Source of the DNA: CAG-557 sp045540315
Lineage (GTDB): Bacteria > Bacillota > Clostridia > Oscillospirales > Acutalibacteraceae
DNA: 55,848 nt
NCBI GenBank assembly: GCA_045540315.1
Contig: JAZQHA010000191.1
Span: 1 to 55,848, forward strand
Reading direction: 5' to 3'
Within the stretch, counting starts at the first letter, position 1, and each line of letters opens with the position of its first letter. Both the position numbers and the translations under genes were made by a program. Positions 17,837 through 25,963 of the stretch are shown here, piece after piece. The notes below the pieces were generated by a model. That model had not been told where the DNA came from. It made no database searches and worked only from the letters and a program-made list of their open reading frames with translations.

Positions 17837-17961
17837 AATTTTATGATATTTTTTATCTTGTGCAGGAGGTGAGTCGATTTATTTAACAAAAGTGCGATGA
17901 TTCAGTTCGACTGAAAACAAAGGAAAATTAAAAAACAAGTAATTAAAAAGGAGTGTTTTGA

Positions 17962-20586
17962 ATGAAAAACGAGCAAATTCAAGAATTTTTCACAAAGGTG
18001 GCAAACGACGAAAAATTTAAGGCCAAAGTTGAGGAATTCAACAAAAAGGTTACAGCGAAGACAATTTCTGAGAAGGACGGCAAAGACTTTATAAACAAGG
18101 TAGTTTTGCCGGCAGCTAAAAAACTGGGCTACAAGTTCACCATAGATGAACTAGCAACGTTCTTCAACTCGCAGGATGGCGCTAATTTGACCTCGCTCTC
18201 GCCGGAGGACCTAGAGAACGTTAGCGGAGGCGTATTTTCATTAGTAGGTACGCTGGCCGCAGCTGTAATAGGCATGTTGGGTATGGCTGCCGGTGGCGCT
18301 GCTATGACCAATGAGTTTACTCCCCAGGCTGTGTTGCACAGACAGGTAGAGCAGAAGAAGGAAGAACTGAAGACGGATAAAACGCGCATACCAAATGTTA
18401 TCGCTAATATGCTGGAAACGCTGAATTCCCCTGAAGTACTCTGGGACATAGATAGGATGGACGAGAAAACAAAAGTGTCGTTCCTGGCAATGCTAGACCA
18501 AGTGTGCGATGCAACTACGCAGGACAACTTCAGAGACTTTGTTATTTTCTACACAAAGGACAAGGGCGACGGATACGGTATACAATCAGTTGGTAACACA
18601 CAAGGTGCTTACGAAAGCAAAGTTTTGCATGCATTAGTTAGATTGAAACAAGCGTATCATGCCCCCGAAGTTGACTCGAAGCTAACAGTTCCAGAGCTAA
18701 AACTTATATTCGGTGATGACTATGCTAAACTCGCGGAATCCATGCCTAAATATAGACGTTTAGTGGACGAACTGTTTGACACGATGAATGATGAGCTCGT
18801 TCGCTGGGACTTACGCAATGTGAGTGATGACCAGGAGAATTTTGTTAAGAAATTTGATCTCGTGATGTCGGCTGTAGAGCGTGACGCGGGCGGTCACTAT
18901 AGCATTCCCTGGGGAGATGCTTATGGTAGCGAAGAGTTAGACAGCCAGAAGCTACACGCTTTGTTCGAGCTGAAAAGCAGTATCGACAACCAACATGCTG
19001 GCACAGAGCCTATGGTAGAAAAGGCTACTTTGGAAAAGATATTTGGTGACGAGTATGAAAACGTAATAGAAGACGTCTCGATGTGGAGAACGTATATCAA
19101 CGACGTGGTGCAAACTCTTAATGACCCTGACGTTGACTGGAACCTGGATAAATTGCAAGGCGATAAAAGGAAAGACCTAGTAGATCAACTTGGAGTGATT
19201 GCCTCAAACGTCAAGTATGTCAACGGAGCCACTGTTATACCCGCTTGCGGCATAGACGAAGGTTATGGTGCTAATAGTGATGAACAAGGAATATTGGGGC
19301 TGTTGCTTGCGCTCGACAATGGGGCGACCATGTCACAGTTGGCTCCAAGTCGTTCTAGCGACGCTGAACTGGCATACTACCAAGTTATGGATGATACTGA
19401 GCTCCCACCATTGGCTCGTGAGGGAATCATCACATACCTGTCGAGTGATGCTTACAGAAATTATCCGGTTAAAAATATTAAAGCTGTTGACAAATTTATC
19501 AGTGAGAGAGCGAAAAATGACCTTGAATTAAAGAGAGACAAGGATGCACAAGAAGCTATACGAGAATATCTGATGAGCGAAAAAGCAATAAAGTTAAGCG
19601 CAGAGGACATTGAGATAATGGATGCGAAACAACGTAAATGGTCTCCCAGAATTAATTTCGAGGATCAAAAAAGACTTCTCGGCCAAGATCTGGCGCTCAA
19701 CTTACGCGAAGACCAACAAAACCGCCTCCAAGCCCGCTTAGATCAGTCTGCCAAGGAACTCGCCGACCAGCAGGAAGAGCTAAATACCACGGCCGAGACG
19801 CTGCGCCAGAGAGAAGCAGACATAGCTCAGACAAAAAGTAGTTTAGATGACCGGCAGGATAAGCTGGATAAGGACGAAGCTCAGTTGACTGAGGACACTG
19901 AAACTTTGCAAAAAAATCAACAGTTTTTATTGGAGCGAGAAGAGAAGCTAGCGCAAGACATAGAGAAGCTAGAGGAAAAACACATCCGCAGAGCAAATGA
20001 GCTATCGGGTAAAAACCAACTGGACCGTGATGAGATAACCAAGAATCGAAAGGAGATTGCGCAGCAGCAGCGTGAGTTAGCAAAACAAAAATCTGAATTA
20101 GACGCACAACGCGAGACGCAAGAAGCCGAGGCCCAAAGACTAGCAAACCTAAAAGCCAAACTAGAGGAGCAAAAGGCACAGATTGACAAAACGCACAGCA
20201 TTCTGCTTGATTGGCAGAGCCGCTTGCAAACGCAAAAAACTCACCAAGACGCACTGAACCAATATTTAGAGGACAAGATAGCGCAAGAGGAACAGCTAGA
20301 ACGTAACGCCAGGGAGGCTGCAGATGAGCTTTCTAATATGCAAGATAAGCTAGCGGGGATTACCAGAGAACTAAAAAGATTGAAGGACGAGTGTGCCCAA
20401 AAGGACTCAAGAATATTAACGTTAACACGCCAGCTTGCCACGGCTTCGTCCACAGACGCTCCGACGGACCTGAACTTGGTTAGCGGGTTTGATGGCCTTT
20501 CACCTCTCTCTGCTGAGATTGGTATGCCTGCGTCGAATCGCGCCCAGGTTAATGTTTATGCCAAGGATATGGAGGATTTCATGTAA
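17962..20586 (+). CDS. Nif11-leader large protein 3: triple-repeat plus coiled-coil cargo (874 aa)
   Basis: ATG after AAAAAGGAG. Leader 1-90 (MKNEQIQEFFTKVANDEKFK .. LENVSGG), then a hydrophobic Gly/Ala/Met-rich segment (91-114). Residues about 143-465 carry three copies of a ~110-residue unit. Each starts like (Y/V)xxxVxxTLNDPDVDWNLD, has a YG(S/I/A)-type turn, then KLHALFELK, and the first two end with IFGD(D/E)Y. Residues about 575-830 form a long charged coiled coil (QQRELAKQKSELDAQRETQE). The tail is Ser/Pro-rich. With leader, membrane-like segment and rod, it is the largest of the exported candidates. Only the leader is recognisable by family. An acidic, helical surface or extracellular rod is inferred. 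Confidence 0.83.
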   Translation: MKNEQIQEFFTKVANDEKFKAKVEEFNKKVTAKTISEKDGKDFINKVVLPAAKKLGYKFTIDELATFFNSQDGANLTSLSPEDLENVSGGVFSLVGTLAAAVIGMLGMAAGGAAMTNEFTPQAVLHRQVEQKKEELKTDKTRIPNVIANMLETLNSPEVLWDIDRMDEKTKVSFLAMLDQVCDATTQDNFRDFVIFYTKDKGDGYGIQSVGNTQGAYESKVLHALVRLKQAYHAPEVDSKLTVPELKLIFGDDYAKLAESMPKYRRLVDELFDTMNDELVRWDLRNVSDDQENFVKKFDLVMSAVERDAGGHYSIPWGDAYGSEELDSQKLHALFELKSSIDNQHAGTEPMVEKATLEKIFGDEYENVIEDVSMWRTYINDVVQTLNDPDVDWNLDKLQGDKRKDLVDQLGVIASNVKYVNGATVIPACGIDEGYGANSDEQGILGLLLALDNGATMSQLAPSRSSDAELAYYQVMDDTELPPLAREGIITYLSSDAYRNYPVKNIKAVDKFISERAKNDLELKRDKDAQEAIREYLMSEKAIKLSAEDIEIMDAKQRKWSPRINFEDQKRLLGQDLALNLREDQQNRLQARLDQSAKELADQQEELNTTAETLRQREADIAQTKSSLDDRQDKLDKDEAQLTEDTETLQKNQQFLLEREEKLAQDIEKLEEKHIRRANELSGKNQLDRDEITKNRKEIAQQQRELAKQKSELDAQRETQEAEAQRLANLKAKLEEQKAQIDKTHSILLDWQSRLQTQKTHQDALNQYLEDKIAQEEQLERNAREAADELSNMQDKLAGITRELKRLKDECAQKDSRILTLTRQLATASSTDAPTDLNLVSGFDGLSPLSAEIGMPASNRAQVNVYAKDMEDFM

Positions 20587-20713
20587 AGCCCAGATATTGC
20601 CCACATGCCCAAAAGGAAAACCACACAAAACCTATGTGCTACCGCCGGGCCACCCCGGCGGACCCGGGCGCTGTGGCCCCACAGGATATGCGAAATAAAA
20701 AGGAGTGAAAAAA
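20587..20713. other. GC-rich spacer with two tight hairpins
   Basis: CCGCCGGG..CCCGGCGG (20642-20661) and CTGTGGCCCCACAG (20671-20684) sit just before the ribosome binding site of gene 4. No T-run follows, so this is not a standard terminator. The spacer is clearly richer in G+C than its surroundings. It could attenuate or separate expression of genes 3 and 4, or be an RNA processing site. Confidence 0.45.
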
Positions 20714-22333
20714 ATGAAAGAAAAACAAATAAAAGAGTTTTTAACAAAAGCAGCACAAAACGAAAACTTTAAACAAGAGTTCTTCCGCTTTGCTGAAAAA
20801 GTGGAAAACAAAAATTTTTCTGAACAAGACAGAAATAAATTTCTCGCCAATGTATTGCTGCCCTGGTCAAAAAGACTAGGCTATGGCTTCTCGTACGAAG
20901 AGCTCCTCAACTTCGACCGGGCTCAACACGAGGATGTAGAATATCTCTCAACCGAAAACATGCAAAATGTTAGCGGCGGAATCCACCCTATTATTAGTGG
21001 CACCTTCAACGCAATACTGTCTGCTATAGTCGCCGCCGTACAAATCCCCCAGCAAGCAGCACATTTTATCGTTCATCCAATAGAGTCCTACACAGCAGCT
21101 GGAGAAACTCAAAATATCGACCCTGTAAAGAAACTGGTCCACATCAACCGTATCGAAAATGGTCAACTTAGTTGCTACTTCGATCCACGACTTTTTTCCA
21201 CATTTTATCGCGGTATTGGTTCCCCGTTGCTCTCCATCGAAAAGCATATGGACTTTGCTTGGAGTCTTGCCGAATCAGAAATAAGCCAACTATCAACACC
21301 GGTTACCGAGGAAGAGCTTGAATATGTTCGGTATTGTCTAGAGAGCTCTTTCTTAACCTATATGGGCAAAGATAAGCATAACCAAATTCGCAATTATTTC
21401 TTAAAAAAGCAAAAACAGCTCATTACCGACGCGTGGGAGTTCGGTAAGGATAAATTGGAAAATTTAATACAATGGGAACTTAGCGAAACAGAAAACATCG
21501 CGCTAATCGTTTCACCAAAGTTGATAAGTCAATTTGGTTACCTTATGCTAACTGCCCCTGCTAATACAACTGTGAGCCGAGCCTACGCCTTAAGCAACAT
21601 GATTATAAATGACCTTACAATACGATACGGACCTAATGTTTTTAAAAATCTAGGTGTAACAAACCCACCGCAATTTGTTTTTGAAAAACTCCGTCAAAAA
21701 ATAACCGAAGCTTTTCCTTATTGCCCATTGGCGGTACAACCAAACGTCCCTATGTATACAGCCGCACCTTATTATCCCACGAATCCTACCGACATAACAC
21801 CATTTTTTTCACCTTTTGCGCTAGGGGAAGACGCTATACCTACGCCATCTGCTCCCCCTCTTGAGCTAGAGGAATACGCTAGACCTACGCCATCCGCTCC
21901 CCCTTTTGAACTAGAGGAAAACGCTAGACCTACGCCATCTGCCCCCCCTTTTGAGCCTCCTACCGCTGAAACACGTTGCGAACCAGTATTTTACAAAGGA
22001 GAAACTTCAATTAAGTGCTATATTGAAGGTATCCCAGGCTACTTTACGGTTCGAAAAAAAGCAGATAACCAAAGCTTTGACATAAAGCACTCCATTCAAA
22101 TGATACAACCTTTATTTTATGAGCTTAGGGATGCAGACGAGGAGCATTTAGTAAATATACTGAATCAGATTTGGTTCTTAGTTAGCAATGCTACTAATAT
22201 ATTGAGCGAGCACGATAGTCCATCTCAAGATAAAATCTTGGAGTGTTTCTCTAAAGTGTGCTCGGTTGTCCCAGAAGGAGAAATATTATCAAGCAAAGTT
22301 AAAACACATATAGATACCTTCATTCATAATTAG
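20714..22333 (+). CDS. Nif11-leader large protein 4: proline-rich linker cargo (539 aa)
   Basis: The ATG at 20714 follows AAAAAGGAGTG; the GTG at 20705 is part of that site. The leader (MKEKQIKEFLTKAAQNENFK) is the most divergent of the four but still ends QNVSGG at residue 89, followed by a hydrophobic stretch to about 115. The cargo has an N-terminal helical domain (about 125-330) and a Pro-rich linker (about 340-425) with three copies of PTPSAPP(L/F)E in acidic repeats. A C-terminal domain follows (about 430-539, CYIEGIPGYFTVRKK). No enzymatic motif is seen. The stop codon overlaps that of the convergent fba gene. Confidence 0.82.
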   Translation: MKEKQIKEFLTKAAQNENFKQEFFRFAEKVENKNFSEQDRNKFLANVLLPWSKRLGYGFSYEELLNFDRAQHEDVEYLSTENMQNVSGGIHPIISGTFNAILSAIVAAVQIPQQAAHFIVHPIESYTAAGETQNIDPVKKLVHINRIENGQLSCYFDPRLFSTFYRGIGSPLLSIEKHMDFAWSLAESEISQLSTPVTEEELEYVRYCLESSFLTYMGKDKHNQIRNYFLKKQKQLITDAWEFGKDKLENLIQWELSETENIALIVSPKLISQFGYLMLTAPANTTVSRAYALSNMIINDLTIRYGPNVFKNLGVTNPPQFVFEKLRQKITEAFPYCPLAVQPNVPMYTAAPYYPTNPTDITPFFSPFALGEDAIPTPSAPPLELEEYARPTPSAPPFELEENARPTPSAPPFEPPTAETRCEPVFYKGETSIKCYIEGIPGYFTVRKKADNQSFDIKHSIQMIQPLFYELRDADEEHLVNILNQIWFLVSNATNILSEHDSPSQDKILECFSKVCSVVPEGEILSSKVKTHIDTFIHN

Positions 22334-23274
22334 GTCAACTTTGCTTTGTTTGCACTCCCCAATACGCACTCAATTTTATGCTTAACCATATTATAAATAG
22401 CCTCTCTGGCTGGCTTTAAGTATTGTCTCGGGTCAAAATGACTTGGATTTGCGCTAAGATGCTTTCGAATCGTGGCTGTCATGGCCAAGCGCAAATCTGA
22501 GTCTATATTTATTTTGCATACAGCCATCTTGGCTGCCTCACGTAGCATCTCTTCTGGAATGCCTATTGCGTCTGGTAGTTGTCCACCGTTGGAGTTTATT
22601 ATATCTACAAACTCTGGAACTACTGATGAGGCACCATGCAAAACTATCGGAAATTGTGGTAACCGAGATTCTACCTCTCGCAAGATATCAAAACGTAACT
22701 GCGGCTTTTGACCTGGTTTAAATTTATACGCACCATGGCTAGTCCCTATTGCTATCGCTAACGAATCAACTCCTGTTCGCTCAACAAAATCTTCAACTTG
22801 CGCTGGCTCTGTATAAAAAGCATTCTCAACAGACACATCTATTTTGTCCTCTATTCCTGCAAGTCTACCTAATTCCCCCTCAACCATGACGTTGCGTGGG
22901 TGCGCGTACTCTACAACCTTTTTCGTGAGTGCAATATTATCTTCGTAATCTAAATGCGACCCGTCAATCATAACTGAAGTAAATCCACCATCTATGCAGC
23001 TTTTGCATAACTCAAAACTGTCACCGTGATCTAAATGCAACGCTATCGGCACGTGAGTCTCTTCCACCGCCGCCTCAACTAGCTTTAGCAAATACGTATG
23101 ACTTGCATATTTTCTCGCACCCGATGATACTTGTAAGATTACCGGCGAGTTTACATCTCTGCACGCCCCACTTATCCCTTGTATTATCTCCATATTGTTG
23201 ACGTTAAATGCGCCAACCGCATATCCCTCTCTATACGCTTTTTGTAACATTTCTTTTGTATTTACTAGCGGCAT
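22330..23274 (-). CDS. fba: Class II fructose-1,6-bisphosphate aldolase
   Basis: Its 314 residues are normal for class II aldolases. It interconverts fructose-1,6-bisphosphate with dihydroxyacetone phosphate and glyceraldehyde-3-phosphate in glycolysis, using zinc. Visible are HLDHGDS with the catalytic Asp and zinc His, VMIDGSHLDYEDN, VEGELGRLAG, AIGTSHGAYKFKPGQKP with the second zinc His, LHGASSV with the third, and KINIDSDLRLA for phosphate binding. GAAGGAGAG precedes the ATG. It is a single gene converging on Nif11-leader gene 4, their stops overlapping, so it is a core gene lying within the exporter region. Confidence 0.96.
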   Translation of the reverse strand: MPLVNTKEMLQKAYREGYAVGAFNVNNMEIIQGISGACRDVNSPVILQVSSGARKYASHTYLLKLVEAAVEETHVPIALHLDHGDSFELCKSCIDGGFTSVMIDGSHLDYEDNIALTKKVVEYAHPRNVMVEGELGRLAGIEDKIDVSVENAFYTEPAQVEDFVERTGVDSLAIAIGTSHGAYKFKPGQKPQLRFDILREVESRLPQFPIVLHGASSVVPEFVDIINSNGGQLPDAIGIPEEMLREAAKMAVCKINIDSDLRLAMTATIRKHLSANPSHFDPRQYLKPAREAIYNMVKHKIECVLGSANKAKLT

Positions 23275-23334
23275 ATTGTTCTCTCCTTCAAAAAAATATT
23301 CTAAGTTTCCATATCTTTTTTATTTGGATTTTTT

Positions 23335-23495
23335 GACTTAAATCGTAGCGGCCCGCAGGGCCAAAAATGCAAAATTATATTCAATTTTATATATTTGTTT
23401 TAATTTTGCATTTTTGTAACGCTTAACTTAAAAAGTTAAGCGTTAGCGCGATCACAGTATGTGATCGCGCGCCCTGCGGGCGCTACGATTTAGTC
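23335..23495. repeat. Four-way cloverleaf inverted repeat, copy 1
   Basis: Outer arms 23335-23361 and 23471-23495 pair over about 24 of 27 bases (..AAATCGTAGCG / CGCTACGATTT..). Between them three hairpins abut with no spacer: 23362-23416 (CAAAAATGCAAAATTA stem), 23417-23445 (TAACGCTTAACT stem, 12 perfect pairs, 5-base loop) and 23446-23470 (GCGCGATCAC stem, 10 perfect pairs, 5-base loop). The outline is a four-way junction. Copies at 48218 and 49425 share this outline with different hairpin sequences. Confidence 0.85.
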
Positions 23496-23536
23496 AACCA
23501 GCTAATCAGTATACATATAGTATCCAAATAAGACTA

Positions 23537-23559
23537 GCAGCACCAAATAACGGTGCTGC
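23537..23559 (-). terminator. Probable terminator of rny
   Basis: GCAGCACC, 7-base loop, GGTGCTGC: an 8-bp perfect hairpin just beyond the rny stop, read on the minus strand. The following T-run is weak (TCTTATTTGG), so termination strength is uncertain. Confidence 0.55.
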
Positions 23560-23564
23560 TGAAT

Positions 23565-25121
23565 TCATCTTGCATATTCTATAGCTCTACTTTCCCGTAT
23601 AATATTAACTTTAATTTGGCCGGGATATTCAAGCTCAGATTCAATTTTCTTACAAATTTCTCGTGCTAAGAACGACATATTTTCGTCGCTTACAAGTTCA
23701 GGACTAACCATTATGCGGACTTCTCGGCCGGCCTGAACGGCGAAACATCTTTCTACGCCTTTAAATGAAGACGCAACCTCTTCAAGTTTTTCTAAACGTT
23801 TGATATAATTTTCGATATTTTCACGTCTAGCACCAGGTCGCGCAGCAGAAAGTGCATCAGCGGCTTGCACCAAACAAGCACTAACAGTTTTGGCTTCTAT
23901 GTCGCCGTGATGAGCATGAATAGCGTGGACGATTGCTTCATTTTCTTTATACTTTTTAGCAATATCAACACCAATTTCAACATGTGAACCTTCGATTTCG
24001 TGGTCCAGAGACTTTCCGATATCATGCAAAAGGCCAGCGCGTCGAGCAACAGAGGGGTCAAGGCCCAACTCAGAAGCCATCAAACCAGCTAAATGAGCAA
24101 CTTCAATAGAGTGCTGTAAAACATTTTGCCCATAACTAGTTCTATATCTTAATCGACCAAGTAACTTTATAAGTTCCGGATGAATTGAGCTTATACCTGT
24201 TTCAATGACAGCACGTTCACCTTCGGACTTAATACTTTGTTCAACTTCGCGTTTTGCTTTTTCAATAGTTTCCTCAATTCTTCCAGGATGGATTCTCCCG
24301 TCGGAGATAAGGTTTTCCAGTGAAAGGCGAGCAATTTCGCGTCGAACAGGGTCAAAGCTAGAAAGAGTAATTGCCTCTGGAGTATCATCGATTATCAAAT
24401 CGACACCTGTTAAAGTTTCAATAGCTCGAATATTACGTCCTTCTCGACCGATTATGCGTCCTTTCATTTCGTCATTTGGCAAAGGGACCACACTAACAGT
24501 TGCTTCTGCCACATGGTCAGATGCGCAACGTTGAATAGCTAAAGAAATTATCTCACGCGCTTTTTTATCGGCTTCGTCCTTAGTTTTTTGCTCAGACTCT
24601 AAGATTTTAATCGCCTTTTCGTGAGTTAATTCTTCATCCAAATTTTTCAGTAAAAATTCTTTTGCCTGTTCAATAGTAAAACCAGAAATTTGTTCTAATG
24701 CTTCAAATTGTTGTTTTTTTAGCTCATCGATTTCTTTTATTTTTTGGTCCATGAACTTAGATTTTTGATCGAGCTCACTGTTTTTTATTTCTAAGTTTTC
24801 GAGTTTTTTATCTAAAGATTCTTCGCGTTGTAAAATACGACGTTCTTGTCGTTGGATATCTTTTCTTTTTTCTGCGAACTCTTTTTCGGATTCGGTACGC
24901 AATTTATGTACCTCATCTTTTCCCTCGAGTACAATAGATTGTTTCTTTGCTTGAGCCTCACCAATAGCCTCGCTCAATATTTTTTTAGCTTCTTGCTCAG
25001 CTGAGTCAAGTGTTGATTCTGCTGCTTTTTTACGATACGACACTCCAAAATTAAAAGCTACAACCGCAGTTATAGCGCTAACAATTATAACCGATAGTAT
25101 AACTAGCCAAAGTGCCAACAA
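23565..25121 (-). CDS. rny: Ribonuclease Y
   Basis: The 518-residue product is full length. It is a membrane-anchored endoribonuclease that starts mRNA decay in Firmicutes. An N-terminal transmembrane helix (LWLVILSVIIVSAITAVV) is followed by a long coiled coil (about 35-190). Next is a KH RNA-binding domain with GREGRNIRAIETLTGVD, and an HD domain with RAGLLHDIGKSLDHE and HAHHGD supplying the metal ligands. The start is TTG at 25121, four bases after GGAGGTG. It is a single gene, divergent from rpsT across a 250-bp AT-rich gap. Confidence 0.96.
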   Translation of the reverse strand: MLALWLVILSVIIVSAITAVVAFNFGVSYRKKAAESTLDSAEQEAKKILSEAIGEAQAKKQSIVLEGKDEVHKLRTESEKEFAEKRKDIQRQERRILQREESLDKKLENLEIKNSELDQKSKFMDQKIKEIDELKKQQFEALEQISGFTIEQAKEFLLKNLDEELTHEKAIKILESEQKTKDEADKKAREIISLAIQRCASDHVAEATVSVVPLPNDEMKGRIIGREGRNIRAIETLTGVDLIIDDTPEAITLSSFDPVRREIARLSLENLISDGRIHPGRIEETIEKAKREVEQSIKSEGERAVIETGISSIHPELIKLLGRLRYRTSYGQNVLQHSIEVAHLAGLMASELGLDPSVARRAGLLHDIGKSLDHEIEGSHVEIGVDIAKKYKENEAIVHAIHAHHGDIEAKTVSACLVQAADALSAARPGARRENIENYIKRLEKLEEVASSFKGVERCFAVQAGREVRIMVSPELVSDENMSFLAREICKKIESELEYPGQIKVNIIRESRAIEYAR

Positions 25122-25373
25122 TAGACACCTCCTTGATTTTTATAAAATATTCTTAAATTAACTATTGTGCATACAAAAAATCCAAAATGTATAGTTATAG
25201 CATTAAGACAATAACATACATACCACTCTAAGATACTTGTATTCAATATTTTATTATGTTACTGTAACATTTGTCAAGATACTATGGCACTGCCTTTATT
25301 TTAACATCTTGCTTTTTTATTAAGTTAATGTTATTATAAAGTGTAGTTTAATATATTTTAAGGAGGTGTTCGG

Positions 25374-25637
25374 ATGCCAAATATTAAATCCGCAAAAAAA
25401 CGCGTTAAAGTTATTGCTGCCAAAACAGCTCATAATAAAGCTTATAACTCTGCTTTAAAAACTGCCATCAAAAAGGCGAATGTTGCCATCGATACAAACG
25501 CTGCAAACAAGTCTGAAACAGTTCGTTTGGCTGTGAAAAAAATCGATCAGGCTAAGTCTAAGGGTCTTCTTCACAAAAATACAGCCGCTCGTAAAAAAGC
25601 AGCTCTCGTTCGCAAATTAAACGTTGTATCAGCATAA
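25374..25637 (+). CDS. rpsT: 30S ribosomal protein S20
   Basis: An 87-residue very basic protein, MPNIKSAKKRVKVIAAKTAHN, with the family's two-helix Lys/Ala pattern and KGLLHKNTAARKKAAL near the end. It binds 16S rRNA early in 30S assembly. AAGGAGGTG precedes the ATG, a clear terminator follows, and no other gene shares the transcript. Confidence 0.97.
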   Translation: MPNIKSAKKRVKVIAAKTAHNKAYNSALKTAIKKANVAIDTNAANKSETVRLAVKKIDQAKSKGLLHKNTAARKKAALVRKLNVVSA

Positions 25638-25658
25638 AAGTCAATCCTAACGAAGAAA

Positions 25659-25690
25659 GCAGAACATTACGTTCTGCTTTTTATTTTTCT
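25659..25690 (+). terminator. Intrinsic terminator of rpsT
   Basis: GCAGAAC, loop ATTAC, GTTCTGC and a T-rich tail (TTTTTATTTTT). Confidence 0.88.
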
Positions 25691-25761
25691 ATTAAAACAA
25701 AGCCCTATCGTTTCGGCTCATTTTCTTTCCATTCTAACATAATTTCAAATCACTAATGTTT

Positions 25762-25944
25762 TTACCAAAGCTCTGCACATTGACAATTGGGGCATTCATA
25801 TCCGGCACCACCATTTTGTGAATAACCGCATACAGAACACGTTACTACCCTATCCTCCCATGTTCCACCAGCAACATTATTTAGAGAAGCTTCGTCAAAC
25901 GATTTGTTTGGTTGTTTTTTGTTTTTTCTTTCTTCTTTTTTCAT
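25762..25944 (-). CDS. Double-glycine peptide with a Cys4 zinc-knuckle core (60 aa)
   Basis: The ATG at 25944 sits after AAAAGGAGGTGAG; an in-frame ATG 33 bases upstream has no such site. The short basic leader MKKEERKNKKQPNKSF is not Nif11 but ends SLNNVAGG, a double-glycine site. The 33-residue core has CSVCGY..CPNC, a pair of CxxC knuckles as in rubredoxin-like zinc ribbons, plus one extra Cys. It is the last gene of the Nif11/exporter operon, overlapping the end of the HExxH gene region by its Shine-Dalgarno. Whether the Cys bind zinc or are crosslinked after export cannot be told. Confidence 0.72.
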   Translation of the reverse strand: MKKEERKNKKQPNKSFDEASLNNVAGGTWEDRVVTCSVCGYSQNGGAGYECPNCQCAELW

Positions 25945-25963
25945 AAAGCTCACCTCCTTTTGC

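Noticed and set aside
20489..20698. Collagen-like PPGHPGGPG frame at the end of large leader gene 3
   Set aside because: Only a short stretch from the GC-rich hairpins, in a frame that overlaps the real gene and lacks a start site.
22330..22333. Overlap of the fba stop with the stop of leader gene 4
   Set aside because: Tail-to-tail overlap of four bases is common between convergent genes and needs no special explanation, although no terminator is visible there.
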